Below are positions 1-9,889 of a DNA stretch of 43,433 nucleotides, piece by piece. Positions within the stretch are counted from its first letter, which is position 1. Each line of letters begins with the position of its first letter. This DNA comes from Alphaproteobacteria bacterium (GTDB taxonomy: Bacteria; Pseudomonadota; Alphaproteobacteria; ATCC43930; Allostellaceae), in assembly GCA_020852355.1 (NCBI GenBank), contig JADZBA010000097.1, positions 1 through 43,433 of the forward strand, read 5' to 3'. Under the pieces are notes generated by a model, which saw only the letters and a program-made list of their open reading frames with translations, searched no databases and was not told the DNA's origin. The position numbers and the translations under genes were made by a program.

Positions 1-452
1 CCGCCATAGCCGCGCAGCGTGTCGTTGCCGATGCCCGACACGATGGTGTCGTTGCCGGTGAACAGGAAGGCGGCGCCGGCATCGATGTCGTCGTCGCCGA
101 CGTCGTCCGGGTCGCCGACGCCGCTCGAGTCCAGGAACGTCAGGATCTCCAGTCCGGTCAGGTCGATGCCTGCCATGTCGAGCCACGGCGTTCCGCCGAC
201 CGAGACGGACAGTCCGTCGATGCGAATCTGGTCGATCTGCGCGAGGAGGACGTCGAGGTTCTGCGTCTCGAGCGCGGTGACCAGCGGCTGGAACGCACCG
301 AATGCGCTGAACGAACGTCCGTCGGTGAGGTTCGCGCTGATCAGCGTCGCCGTGATCGTCGGCTCGCCGGACGCCTCGACGCCGTCGAAGTTGATCGCGC
401 TGGCGATGTCCGAGGCATCGACGGGGAAGTTCTGGATCGTGAGCTGGACCAT
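1..452 (-). CDS. RTX/hemolysin-type calcium-binding repeat protein (partial; N-terminal part in window)
   Basis: Reverse-strand translation from ATG at 452: MVQLTIQNFPVDASDIASAINFDGVEASGEP...GAAFLFTGNDTIVSGIGNDTLRGYGG, containing the GGxGxDxLxGyGG-like RTX nonapeptide; runs off the window edge. The + strand ORF 19..528 is its antisense shadow. Confidence 0.75.
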   Translation of the reverse strand, partial: MVQLTIQNFPVDASDIASAINFDGVEASGEPTITATLISANLTDGRSFSAFGAFQPLVTALETQNLDVLLAQIDQIRIDGLSVSVGGTPWLDMAGIDLTGLEILTFLDSSGVGDPDDVGDDDIDAGAAFLFTGNDTIVSGIGNDTLRGYG

Positions 453-549
453 TGCATCCTCCGCCTGGATCATCCGGACCACCGCCCGCAACGGCACGCG
501 AAGGCGTCGGTTGGAGCGATCACCCTAAGGGAACAGTGGACACCCGATG

Positions 550-563
550 TTGAGTTAAATCAA
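550..563. promoter_or_regulatory. FNR/FixK-type box TTGAGTTAAATCAA
   Basis: Perfect TTGA-N6-TCAA palindrome in the intergenic region, 97 nt from the RTX-protein start codon. Confidence 0.7.
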
Positions 564-613
564 TCGAGAGCCGAATACTTCGGGCGGCAAGCAATATCGA
601 ATGCGGGTCATTC

Positions 614-1642
614 TCACGGAGCAGGAATGCGCAGCGAGCGGACCCGCGCATCGGAACGCAACGAGGCGGGAGGATCGAGGATGACCTCCTCGCCGCCGGA
701 GAGGCCGTCGAGAATCTCCACGACGTCGCGCCCGCGCAGCCCCACGCTCACCCGGCGATGGGCCGCACGGCCGCCCTCGACGATCCAGAGCCCGGCACCG
801 GCGAGGGCGGCGCGCGGCACGAGCAGCGCCCGCTCGGCGGCGCGGACGACGATGTTCACCTCCACGGTCGTGCCGAGGGGCAGCGGCTCGCGGGCGGGCG
901 ACGGCTCGTCCAGGACGATCTTGATGCGATAGGCGCGCTGCCCGGCGTCCCCGAAGGGCGTCAGCTCGCTGATGCGGCCGGGGAAGGAAACGCCGGGAAA
1001 GGCATCGGCCGCCGCCAGCGCGCGCTGGTGGAGACGGACCCGGGGGAAGTACTCCTCGTCGATATCCGCGACGATCTGGCGCTGGGTCGGGCCGCCGATC
1101 CAGAAGAGGACCATACCGGCGTCGACGACCTCTCCGACCCGGCCCTCCCGTCGCAGGATGCGGCCGGAGATCGGCGCGGTCACCCGCGCCTCCCGCAGCG
1201 ACTCCATCGCCGCGCTCCGCAGCGCCCGCGCCTGGTCGAGGTCGCTGTCCACCAGCTCCAGCGCCTTGCGGCTGGCGATCCCGCCGCCGACCAGGACGCG
1301 CAGCCGGTCGCGTTCGGCTTCGAGATACCGGATGCGCGATTCGATCTCGACCAGCCGCGCCCGCCGCTTCTGGTCGTCGATCTGCGCCAACAGGTCGCCC
1401 GCGACGACGTCCTGCCCCTCCTCGCGCAGCAGCGACAGCAGCCGCCCCGTGGCTTCCGTGCGGACCTTGGCCCATTCGATCGGCTCGACGACGCCCGTGG
1501 CATAGACGCCCTCCGCCAGCGATCCCCAGCGCGGCGTCGTGGTACGCATCAGGGGCGGCGCGAGGACCCGCTCGTCGAGGAGCCAGCCCAGCGCGGCGGC
1601 GGCCGCGACGACCAGGAGGAACGTCAGGCCGTAGCGGCGCAT
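614..1642 (-). CDS. HlyD/MFP-family periplasmic adaptor subunit
   Basis: 342 aa; N-terminal TM, lipoyl-like halves (VRTEATGRLLSLLREEGQDVVAGDLLAQIDD...VTAPISGRILRREGRVGEVVDAG). Confidence 0.85.
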   Translation of the reverse strand: MRRYGLTFLLVVAAAAALGWLLDERVLAPPLMRTTTPRWGSLAEGVYATGVVEPIEWAKVRTEATGRLLSLLREEGQDVVAGDLLAQIDDQKRRARLVEIESRIRYLEAERDRLRVLVGGGIASRKALELVDSDLDQARALRSAAMESLREARVTAPISGRILRREGRVGEVVDAGMVLFWIGGPTQRQIVADIDEEYFPRVRLHQRALAAADAFPGVSFPGRISELTPFGDAGQRAYRIKIVLDEPSPAREPLPLGTTVEVNIVVRAAERALLVPRAALAGAGLWIVEGGRAAHRRVSVGLRGRDVVEILDGLSGGEEVILDPPASLRSDARVRSLRIPAP

Positions 1643-1712
1643 CGCCCGCAGACATCCATGCGTCGGCGGAAGCGGGATGCGATTCCGCCGGTGCAGCGAC
1701 CGCTGGCCACGG

Positions 1713-2423
1713 TCATGCCGTCCTCACCCGATCCTCGACGATCCGCCCGTCCCGCAGGTGAACCCGCCGCCGGGCGCGCTCGGCCAATACGATATCGTGA
1801 GTGACGGCGATCACCGTACGCTGCTCCTCCCGCACCAGACGATCGAGCATGTCGAAGACGAGCGCGGCGTTTCGCGTGTCGAGATTGCCGCTCGGCTCGT
1901 CGGCCAGAATGTAGTCCGGATCGTTGGCCAGCGCGCGCGCCAGGGCGGCACGCTGGCGCTGCCCGCCGGAGAGCTGGTCGGGCTTCTTGGCGGCTTCGCC
2001 GTCGAGATGGAGCGAAGCCAGGATCGCCATCGCCCTCTCGCGCATCTTCCTCACGGTGGTGCCCCCCTTGCGCCGCATCGGGATCAGCATGTTCTCGATC
2101 ACGGTGAACTCCGACAGCAGGAAGTGGAACTGGAAGAGGAACCCGATCTTGCGCAGGCGCAGCGTCGCCAGCGCCTCGCCGTCGACCGCGGAGGTGACGG
2201 TCCCGTCGATGTCCACAACCCCCGCGGTCGGCAGGTCGAGGGCGCCGAGAAGATAGAGCAACGAGGACTTGCCCGAGCCGGACGGCCCGGTGATGGCGAG
2301 GAACTCGCCGCGCCCGATCGTCAGGTCGATGTCCCGGACGAGCGTCACCGGCACGACGCCCGGCAGGACGCGCGACACCCCGGCCGCGACGATCCGCGAA
2401 GGCGGTTCAGGCCCTTCGGTCAT
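1713..2423 (-). CDS. ABC transporter ATP-binding protein, LolD/MacB/DevA type
   Basis: Start ATG at 2423 (MTEGPEPPSRIVAAGVS...); Walker A GPSGSGKSS, signature LSGGQRQR, Walker B YILADEPSGNLD. Confidence 0.88.
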   Translation of the reverse strand: MTEGPEPPSRIVAAGVSRVLPGVVPVTLVRDIDLTIGRGEFLAITGPSGSGKSSLLYLLGALDLPTAGVVDIDGTVTSAVDGEALATLRLRKIGFLFQFHFLLSEFTVIENMLIPMRRKGGTTVRKMRERAMAILASLHLDGEAAKKPDQLSGGQRQRAALARALANDPDYILADEPSGNLDTRNAALVFDMLDRLVREEQRTVIAVTHDIVLAERARRRVHLRDGRIVEDRVRTA

Positions 2424-2461
2424 GGCCCGAACCCGCGATCGGGCGACGGGACGGCCGCCTC

Positions 2462-4903
2462 TCAGCCTTCGCCGGACGAGGCACCCCGGTCCCGCTCGGC
2501 TGCCATGGCCTGCTCGGCCGCATGGACCGCGGTCATGGTGCGCAGGACGCTGCCGGGATTGACGCTGATCGAGTCGATCCCGAGGCGGGTCAGGAAGACG
2601 GCGATCTCCGGGTAGTTGGCCGGCGCCTCGCCGCAGATGCCGACGTGGCGGTGGTTGCGCCGGGCGCCGGCGACGGCGAGGCGGAACATCTCCAGCATGC
2701 CGGGATCGCGCTCGTCGAAATCGAAGGCGACGATCTCCGAATCGCGGTCGACCCCGAGGGTGAGCTGGGTGAGGTCGTTGGAGCCGATGGAGAACCCGTC
2801 GAACAGCGCGGCGAAGGCATCGATCTGGATGACGTTGTTCGGAATCTCGCACATCACGTAGATCTCCAGCCCGTCCGCGCCGCGCGCGAGGCCGTGTTCC
2901 GCCATCGCGGCCAGAACGCGCCGCGCCTCCTCGACCCGGCGGCAGAAGGGTACCATGATGCGCAGGTTGGTCAGGCCCATGTCCTCGCGGACGCGGCGCA
3001 GGGCGGCGCATTCCAGGGCGAAGCCCGCGGCGTAGGCGGGGTGCGCGTAGCGCGCGGCGCCGCGAAACCCGAGCATGGGATTCTCTTCGGCGGGCTCGAA
3101 GCACGCGCCGCCGAGCAGGCGGGCATACTCGTTGGTCTTGAAGTCGGACAGCCGGACGATGACGGGCTTGGGATGGAAGGCGGCGGCGATCGTGCCGATC
3201 CCTTCCGACAGGGTCCGGACGAAGAAGTCGCTCGGGCGGGCATGGCCCCTGGTACGATGCGCGATCGCCGCGCGATCCGCCGCCGCCGTCACCTTGTCGG
3301 GCTGCGCCAGGGCCATGGGATGAATGCCGATCTGCTCGCTGATGATGAACTCCATGCGGGCCAGCCCGACGCCCTCGTGCGGACGCATGGCGGTGCGAAA
3401 GGCGAGATCGGGGTTGCCCAGGTTGACCATGATGGGGGTGCGCGGCCGCGCCAGCGTCCCCAGATCGACGACCGACGTCTCGAAGGCGACCGCACCGGCG
3501 TAGACGTGCCCCGTCTCGCCCTCGGCACAGGACACCGTCACGGTCGCGCCGGGCGCCAGCCGGGTGGTCGCATCGTCCGCCCCGACGATCGCCGGCACGC
3601 CCAGCTCGCGCGCCACGATCGCGGCGTGGCAGGTACGGCCGCCGCGATCGGTGACGATGGCGGCCGCCCCCTTCATCACCGGCTCCCAGTCCGGGCTGGT
3701 CGTCTCGGCCACCAGCACCTCGCCGGGACGGAACGCGACCAGGTCCTGCGGGCCGGCGACCACGCGGACCCTGCCGGATGCGATCCTCTCGCCGATCGCG
3801 CGGCCCAGGGCGAGGACGGGGCCGGTTCCCGTGAGGGTCTGCGTCTCGAAGCTCTGCGGCGCCATCCGCGAGGCCACCGTCTCGGGCCGCGCCTGCACCA
3901 CGTAGAGCGCCCCGTCCGGCCCGTCCTTGGCCCATTCGATGTCCATCGGGACGGGATGGCCGGCGCGCCCGGAATAGTGATCCTCGATCCGCAGCGCGTA
4001 GTCGGCGAGGCGCATCACGTCGGCGTCGTCGATGCAGAAGCGCTCGCGATCGGCGGCCGGCGTCGGCTCGTTGGCCGTGCTGCCGGCGCCATGGCCGCCG
4101 GCGTAGATCATGCGCATCTGCTTGCCGCCCATCGCCCGGCGCAGCACGCAGCGGCGGCCCGCGCGGAAGGTCGGCTTGTGGACGTAGAACTCGTCCGGAT
4201 CGACCCGGCCCTGCACGACGTTCTCGCCCAGCCCGTAGGATCCGGTGACGAAGACGACGTCGCGAAATCCCGATTCCGTGTCGAGGGTGAAGATGACGCC
4301 GCTCGACGCCAGGTCCGAGCGCACCATCTTCATGACGCCGACGGAGAGCGCGACCTTGAGATGATCGAACCCGTTGTCGTTGCGGTACACGATGGCGCGA
4401 TCGGTGAAGATCGAGGCGCAGCAGCGGCGACAGGCCTCGACGAGGTCCTCGGCCCCGCGGACGTTGAGGAAGCTCTCGTGCTGGCCGGCGAAGCTCGCGG
4501 TCGGCAGGTCCTCGGCGGTGGCCGAGCTGCGCACGGCCAGCGCCACGTCGGCGCCGTAGTCGTGCCGCAGCCGATCCCAGGTCGCGAGGATCTGGTCGCG
4601 CAGGAAGCCGGCGCCGGCCGCCTCGTAGACGATGGCGCGCGCTTCGGCGGCGTGCCGCGCGAGGCGGCCCACGTCGTCCTTGCCGAGCCCCGCCAGCAAC
4701 GGCGCCAGGCGACGCCACGCATCGGCTGCCGTAAGAGCATCGCGATAGGCCTGGGCGGTGAGCGCGAAACCATTGGGTACCAGCACGCCGCTGCCCGAGA
4801 GGGCCGAGTACATCTCGCCGAGCGAGGCATTCTTGCCGCCGACCAGCGCCACGTCCTCGGAGCGGATCTCGCTGAACCAGCGGATGTAGTTCGGAGGATT
4901 CAT
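2462..4903 (-). CDS. ppsA: phosphoenolpyruvate synthase
   Basis: Starts MNPPNYIRWFSEIRSEDVALVGGKNASLGEMYSAL; phosphohistidine motif GGRTCHAAIVARELGVPAIVG; C-terminal VGICGEAPANYPE. Confidence 0.92.
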   Translation of the reverse strand: MNPPNYIRWFSEIRSEDVALVGGKNASLGEMYSALSGSGVLVPNGFALTAQAYRDALTAADAWRRLAPLLAGLGKDDVGRLARHAAEARAIVYEAAGAGFLRDQILATWDRLRHDYGADVALAVRSSATAEDLPTASFAGQHESFLNVRGAEDLVEACRRCCASIFTDRAIVYRNDNGFDHLKVALSVGVMKMVRSDLASSGVIFTLDTESGFRDVVFVTGSYGLGENVVQGRVDPDEFYVHKPTFRAGRRCVLRRAMGGKQMRMIYAGGHGAGSTANEPTPAADRERFCIDDADVMRLADYALRIEDHYSGRAGHPVPMDIEWAKDGPDGALYVVQARPETVASRMAPQSFETQTLTGTGPVLALGRAIGERIASGRVRVVAGPQDLVAFRPGEVLVAETTSPDWEPVMKGAAAIVTDRGGRTCHAAIVARELGVPAIVGADDATTRLAPGATVTVSCAEGETGHVYAGAVAFETSVVDLGTLARPRTPIMVNLGNPDLAFRTAMRPHEGVGLARMEFIISEQIGIHPMALAQPDKVTAAADRAAIAHRTRGHARPSDFFVRTLSEGIGTIAAAFHPKPVIVRLSDFKTNEYARLLGGACFEPAEENPMLGFRGAARYAHPAYAAGFALECAALRRVREDMGLTNLRIMVPFCRRVEEARRVLAAMAEHGLARGADGLEIYVMCEIPNNVIQIDAFAALFDGFSIGSNDLTQLTLGVDRDSEIVAFDFDERDPGMLEMFRLAVAGARRNHRHVGICGEAPANYPEIAVFLTRLGIDSISVNPGSVLRTMTAVHAAEQAMAAERDRGASSGEG

Positions 4904-5000
4904 CTGTCGTCCCGCTCCTGGCCCGTGCTCCGGGCGACTGTTCGCCCTCGTGAAACGGGGCCCGGCGCGCATCATCCTCGCTGGAACGTCGCGCGATCGA

Positions 5001-5014
5001 TTGAGGAAGATCAA
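5001..5014. promoter_or_regulatory. FNR/FixK-type box TTGAGGAAGATCAA
   Basis: Perfect TTGA-N6-TCAA palindrome between divergent ppsA (start 4903) and the 5063 ORF; 97 nt from the ppsA start codon. Confidence 0.75.
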
Positions 5015-5062
5015 CACGCGCGCCGACCGTGCGAGGATAGCCTGCAGCACAAGGAGCATCCC

Positions 5063-5335
5063 ATGCCGCAGCCGCACACCGATCAGAGTCCCAACCAGGT
5101 CGAGGCGACGCACGAGGACGTGATCCGCATCCTCGGCGATCGCGAGGACGCCACCGTCGTCGCGATCCTGGGCCTGCACCCCACGATCGGCGACCTCGAG
5201 GCCGTGTCGATGCGCATGGCGGGCATCGACGACGTCCTCGACGGAGAGCCGGCGCCGCGGTCGGGCATCGTCGCCGCGATCGCCGACATGCTGGCGCCGG
5301 ACGACGAGGACGAGCCGTCCCCGTCGCCGCGCTAA
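5063..5335 (+). CDS. small acidic hypothetical protein (90 aa)
   Basis: ATG at 5063 preceded by AAGGAG; MPQPHTDQSPNQVEATHEDVIRILGDREDATVVAILGLHPTIGDLEAVSMRMAGIDD...; the upstream extension of the ORF is antisense to ppsA. Confidence 0.7.
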   Translation: MPQPHTDQSPNQVEATHEDVIRILGDREDATVVAILGLHPTIGDLEAVSMRMAGIDDVLDGEPAPRSGIVAAIADMLAPDDEDEPSPSPR

Positions 5336-5352
5336 CCGCGCCCCGGAACCCG

Positions 5353-5937
5353 ATGGACCGGGAGCTGGAACGGCTGCGCAGCAGGCTTCGCGAGCTGGAA
5401 GGCCAGATCGAGCGGAAGGTGGAGAGCCGCGGCGCAGAGCTTCGCGAGCGGCTGGAGCGGGAGAAGGTCGTCTTCGAACGCAGCGTCCTGGAGCAGCACC
5501 GCCGGATCAAGGTCGGCTTGGTCCGGTTCCTCAGGGAATCGCCGTTCCTCACCCTCGTAACGGCACCGGTGATCTACGGACTGGTGGTTCCCCTTCTCCT
5601 CCTGGATGCCGCGCTCGCCGTCTATCAGGGCATCTGCTTCCGCGCCTGGGGCATCGCGCGCGTGCGCCGATCGGACTATATCGTGCTCGACCGCCATCGC
5701 CTCGCCTACCTGAACGCGATCCAGAAGCTGAATTGCGTCTATTGCGGCTACGCCAACGGGGTGGTCGCGCTGGCCCGCGAGCTGGCGAGCCGCACCGAGC
5801 AGTACTGGTGCCCGATCCGGCACGCGCAGCGTATCCGCGGCGCCCACGACCGCTATGGCCGCTTCCTCGCCTACGGCGATGCCGAAGGATTCCATGCGCG
5901 TCTCGACGAGTTGCGGGACGAGCTGAAGCGACTGTGA
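5353..5937 (+). CDS. conserved hypothetical membrane protein
   Basis: 194 aa; coiled-coil N-terminus, hydrophobic segment (FLTLVTAPVIYGLVVPLLLLDAALAVYQGICF), conserved-looking LNCVYCGYANGVVALARELASRTEQYWCPIRHA; 17 bp after the 5063 gene. Confidence 0.8.
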   Translation: MDRELERLRSRLRELEGQIERKVESRGAELRERLEREKVVFERSVLEQHRRIKVGLVRFLRESPFLTLVTAPVIYGLVVPLLLLDAALAVYQGICFRAWGIARVRRSDYIVLDRHRLAYLNAIQKLNCVYCGYANGVVALARELASRTEQYWCPIRHAQRIRGAHDRYGRFLAYGDAEGFHARLDELRDELKRL

Positions 5938-5946
5938 CGGCCGACG

Positions 5947-5972
5947 GCCGGGCCGCGGCGACGCGGCCCGGC
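5947..5972. terminator. bidirectional hairpin between convergent genes
   Basis: 11-bp perfect stem GCCGGGCCGCG / CGCGGCCCGGC with a GCGA loop, between stop codons of 5353..5937 (+) and hsp20 (-). Confidence 0.65.
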
Positions 5973-5983
5973 TCATGCGAGGA

Positions 5984-6517
5984 TCAGCCGGCCTTGACGG
6001 CGATCTTCTGCTCGTTCTTCGGCGCCTCGGCCGTCTTCGGCAGCTTCACGGTCAGCACGCCCTTGGCGAAGGTCGCCTCGATCTTCGCCGCGTCGACCCC
6101 GTCGGGCACCTGGAAGGCACGCATGAAGGAGCCGTACCGGCGCTCCGAGAGATAGTAGTCCTTCTTGCGCTCCTCCTTCTCTTCCTTCTTCTCGCCCTTG
6201 ATCGACAGCGTGCCGTTGGACAGCTTGATCTCGATGTCCTTCTCCTCCATCCCCGGCAGCTCGACGGTGATCTCGAATTCCTTCTCCCTCTCCGCGACGT
6301 CGACCGCGGGGGCCATGGCCCACGCGCCCTCGCGCGGCCACGTCAGCTCGAGCGCGGACGGGCCGAAGGGAAATCGCCACGCCCCCTGGTTGAATCCTTC
6401 GAATACGCGATCGATCTCGCGTCGCAGGCTCTCGAAGGGCCGCCAGGGCGCCGGCGGCGCGGCGGCAGACGTCGACTTCTTCTCGGTGTCGACGGGCACT
6501 TTCGTGGCTTCGGCCAT
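5984..6517 (-). CDS. Hsp20/alpha-crystallin family small heat shock protein
   Basis: MAEATKVPVDTEKKS...VDVAEREKEFEITVELPGMEEKDIEIKLSNGTLSIKGEKKEEKEE...GVLTVKLPKTAEA: alpha-crystallin domain. Confidence 0.92.
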   Translation of the reverse strand: MAEATKVPVDTEKKSTSAAAPPAPWRPFESLRREIDRVFEGFNQGAWRFPFGPSALELTWPREGAWAMAPAVDVAEREKEFEITVELPGMEEKDIEIKLSNGTLSIKGEKKEEKEERKKDYYLSERRYGSFMRAFQVPDGVDAAKIEATFAKGVLTVKLPKTAEAPKNEQKIAVKAG

Positions 6518-6657
6518 GTCGATGCTCCTCCAGGTTGCGATAGACGAACTCTTCGGAAGGACGCTGGGCCCGACGGCACGCCGGACGCGCGCGGCGGCGC
6601 CTCGGTTCGGGCGGGTCCAGCCGATCGTCATTTCATGCGAACGCCGCCGATCGTGCC

Positions 6658-6671
6658 TTGACCTGCATCAA
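6658..6671. promoter_or_regulatory. FNR/FixK-type box TTGACCTGCATCAA
   Basis: Perfect TTGA-N6-TCAA palindrome between divergent hsp20 (start 6517) and nadE (start 6746). Confidence 0.7.
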
Positions 6672-6745
6672 CGGCGGTCGTACCGGCGAGCGGCGCGCGT
6701 GCGAGAATGCGCAGTCTGCCCAATCGAGGATCGAGATTGTCGGCC

Positions 6746-8791
6746 ATGACGGAATTCGCCTCGCTGTACCGGCACGACTTCCTGCGGTTGTCCGCGTGCG
6801 TGCCGCGCGCCCGGGTCGGGGATCCGGACTTCGCCGTGGCCGAGACCCTGCGCCTCGCCGAAGAGGGGCATGCCGACGGCACGGCGATCATGCTGTTCCC
6901 GGAGCTGGGGATCTCGTCCTACGCCATCGACGACCTGCTGTTCCAGGACGCCCTGCTGGACGCGGTCGAACGGGCCGTCGGCCGGCTCGCCGAGGCGTCG
7001 CGCCGCCTCCACCCGGTGCTGGTCGTCGGCGCGCCGCTGCGCTGCGACGGGCGCCTGTTCAACGCGGCCGTGGTGCTGCATCGCGGCGCCGTCCTCGGCG
7101 TGGTGCCGAAGACCTACCTGCCGAACTACCGCGAATTCTACGAGCGCCGCCACTTCACGTCCGGCGCCGGCGTCATCGGCCGCCACCTCGCCCTCGCGGG
7201 TCGCGAGGTGCCCTTCGGGGTCGACCTGCTGTTCCGCTCGTCGGGATCGGTGCCCTTCACGTTCCATGTGGAGATCTGCGAGGACATCTGGGTCCCCCTG
7301 CCCCCGTCGACGCGGGCGGCGCTCGCCGGCGCGGAGGTGCTGCTGAACCTCTCGGCGTCCAACATCACGATCGGCAAGGCGGACACGCGGCGGCTGCTGT
7401 GCGCGAGCCATTCCGCCCGCGCCGCCGCGGTCTACGCCTACTCGGCGGCGGGCCCCGGCGAATCGACCAACGACCTCGCCTGGGACGGTCATGCGGCCAT
7501 CTTCGAGCTCGGCGACCCGCTCGGCGAGACCGAGCGCTTCCCCCGGGATTCGACGTCGGTCACCGCCGACGTCGACCTCGGCCGCCTGCGCCAGGAGCGC
7601 ATGCGCCTCAACAGCTTCGGCGACTGCGCGCACGAAGAGGCGGGCCGGGGGCCGACCTTCCGCACGCTGCGCTTCCCCTTCGACGCGCCGGACCGCCCGG
7701 TCGGTTTGCGCCGGACGATCGCGCGCTTTCCCTTCGTCCCGGCCGACCCCGGGCGGCTGCGCGAGGACTGCTACGAGGCGTACAACATCCAGATCCAGGG
7801 GCTGGCCAAGCGCCTCGCCGCGACCGGCCTGCAGCGCGCCGTGATCGGCGTGTCCGGCGGCCTCGATTCGACGCAGGCGCTGATCGTCGCCACGCGGGCC
7901 ATGGACCTGCTCGGCCGCAGCCGCAGCGACGTCCTCGCCTACACGCTTCCCGGCTTCGCCACATCGGCGGAGACCAAGGCCAACGCGTGGGCGCTGATCC
8001 GCGCGCTGGGCGTCACCGGCGCCGAGATCGACATCCGCCCGTCGGCGCGGCAGATGCTGGCCGACATCGGCCATCCCTACGCGAGCGGCGAGGCCGTCTA
8101 CGACGCCACGTTCGAGAACGTGCAGGCCGGCCTGCGTACCGACTACCTCTTCCGCCTCGCGAACCACAATCGCGGCCTGGTCGTCGGCACCGGCGATCTC
8201 TCCGAGCTGGCGCTCGGCTGGTGCACCTTCGGCGTCGGCGACCACATGTCCCACTACAACGTCAACGCGTCGGTTCCCAAAACGCTGATCCAGCATCTCA
8301 TCCGCTTCGTCGCCGCCTCCGGCGACGCGAGCGCGGAGACCGCACGCATCCTCCACGCCATCCTCGCGACCGAGATATCGCCGGAGCTGGTGCCGCCCTC
8401 CGCCGGCCGGGCGATCCAGTCGACGCAGCAGATCGTCGGTCCCTACGCGCTGCAGGACTTCAGCCTCTTTTACCTGACGCGCTACGGCTTCCGGCCCTCG
8501 AAGATCGCGTTCCTGGCGCATCACGCATGGAGCGACGCCGAACGCGGGGCGTGGCCGGCCGAGCTGCCGCGGGGCGAACGCGTCGCCTACTCCCTGGCCG
8601 AGATCCGGCATTGGCTGACCGTGTTCCTGACGCGGTTCTTCGCCAGCCAGTTCAAGCGCTCGACCCTGCCGAACGGCCCGAAGCTCTCGTCCGGCGGTTC
8701 GCTCTCACCACGGGGGGACTGGCGGGCGCCCTCGGACGGCGACGCCGCGATCTGGCTCGCCGAGCTCGCGGAGAACGTGCCGGCGGCCTGA
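6746..8791 (+). CDS. nadE: glutamine-dependent NAD(+) synthase (nitrilase domain plus synthetase domain)
   Basis: [59 protein letters not shown]...; nitrilase domain followed by [21 protein letters not shown] (PP-loop) and [29 protein letters not shown]. Confidence 0.93.
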   Translation: MTEFASLYRHDFLRLSACVPRARVGDPDFAVAETLRLAEEGHADGTAIMLFPELGISSYAIDDLLFQDALLDAVERAVGRLAEASRRLHPVLVVGAPLRCDGRLFNAAVVLHRGAVLGVVPKTYLPNYREFYERRHFTSGAGVIGRHLALAGREVPFGVDLLFRSSGSVPFTFHVEICEDIWVPLPPSTRAALAGAEVLLNLSASNITIGKADTRRLLCASHSARAAAVYAYSAAGPGESTNDLAWDGHAAIFELGDPLGETERFPRDSTSVTADVDLGRLRQERMRLNSFGDCAHEEAGRGPTFRTLRFPFDAPDRPVGLRRTIARFPFVPADPGRLREDCYEAYNIQIQGLAKRLAATGLQRAVIGVSGGLDSTQALIVATRAMDLLGRSRSDVLAYTLPGFATSAETKANAWALIRALGVTGAEIDIRPSARQMLADIGHPYASGEAVYDATFENVQAGLRTDYLFRLANHNRGLVVGTGDLSELALGWCTFGVGDHMSHYNVNASVPKTLIQHLIRFVAASGDASAETARILHAILATEISPELVPPSAGRAIQSTQQIVGPYALQDFSLFYLTRYGFRPSKIAFLAHHAWSDAERGAWPAELPRGERVAYSLAEIRHWLTVFLTRFFASQFKRSTLPNGPKLSSGGSLSPRGDWRAPSDGDAAIWLAELAENVPAA

Positions 8792-8860
8792 GCCGGACAC
8801 GGCCGCGGTCGCCGGGAGAGCATGCTTCCAGGTGCCTCGCGGCTGCGATGGAGACGTGTG

Positions 8861-9889
8861 ATGGCGGAGTCCCGGATCTGGTCACCTTCCGATGTCCGGC
8901 CGGTCGCCGGCGACCGGCTGCGCCTGTTCGCGCTCGCCGGCAGCGACCGGCTCGGCCGCGAGATCGGCGATCTGCTCGGCCAGCCGCTGGCGCGGCACGA
9001 GGAACGCGACTTCGAGGACGGCGAGCACAAGGCAAGGCCGCTCGACGCCGTCTGCGGGGCCGACGTCCATGTCGTGCACAGCCTTCATGGCGGTCCGACG
9101 GGAAGTGCCAACGACCGGCTGTGCCGGCTGCTCTTCTTCATCGGCGCGCTGAAGGACGCGGGCGCGGCACGGGTGACGGCGGTGGTCCCCTATCTCTGCT
9201 ACGCGCGGAAGGACCGCCGTACCAAGCCGAACGACCCGGTGACGACGCGCTATGTCGCCGCCCTGTTCGAGGCGGTCGGCACCGATGCCGTCGTCGCGCT
9301 GGAGGTCCACAACGACGTCGCCTTCGAGAATGCGTTCCGCCGCCGCGCCGTGGCGCTGACGGCGGCCCCCCTGCTGATCGCCACTGTCGCCGCCGGGCTC
9401 GGCGACGAGCGGCTCTGCGTCGTCTCGCCGGACCTCGGCGGCGGCAAACGGGCCGAACGCTTCCGGGAGGGCCTGGAGGCGGCGACGGGACGCCCGATCG
9501 GCAAGGCGTTCGCAGAGAAGCACCGCAGCGCCGGGGTCGTCTCGGGCGACCTGTTCGCCGGCGACGTCGCCGGCGCCACCTGCATCCTCGTCGACGATCT
9601 CGTCAGCACGGGCGGCACGCTGGTGCGGGCCGCCCGCGCCGCGCGCGAGCGCGGCGCACGGCGGGTGATCGCCTGCGCCGCCCATGGGCTGTTCAGCAGC
9701 GGCGCCGCGGAGGCGCTCGCCGACCCGGCGATCGACCGGATCCTGGTGACCGACAGCGTGTCGCCGTTCCGGCTGCCGCCCGGCGGCGCGCGCGACAAGA
9801 TCGCGCACATCGCGGCCGCACCCCTCCTGGCCGAGGCCATCGGCCGTCTCCACGAGGGCCGGCCGCTCACGGACCTGATGGTCTTCTGA
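8861..9889 (+). CDS. ribose-phosphate pyrophosphokinase (PRPP synthetase-like)
   Basis: RKDRRTKPNDPVTTRYVAALFEAVGTDAVVALEVHN and PRPP-loop CILVDDLVSTGGTLVRAA; start taken at internal ATG (MAESRIWSP). Confidence 0.87.
   Translation: MAESRIWSPSDVRPVAGDRLRLFALAGSDRLGREIGDLLGQPLARHEERDFEDGEHKARPLDAVCGADVHVVHSLHGGPTGSANDRLCRLLFFIGALKDAGAARVTAVVPYLCYARKDRRTKPNDPVTTRYVAALFEAVGTDAVVALEVHNDVAFENAFRRRAVALTAAPLLIATVAAGLGDERLCVVSPDLGGGKRAERFREGLEAATGRPIGKAFAEKHRSAGVVSGDLFAGDVAGATCILVDDLVSTGGTLVRAARAARERGARRVIACAAHGLFSSGAAEALADPAIDRILVTDSVSPFRLPPGGARDKIAHIAAAPLLAEAIGRLHEGRPLTDLMVF

Noticed and set aside
2522-5335. 937-aa + strand ORF spanning the ppsA locus
   Set aside because: Antisense shadow of ppsA in high-GC DNA; low-complexity Gly/Arg/Asp-rich translation. 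Only its last 90 codons (5063..5335) form a believable gene.
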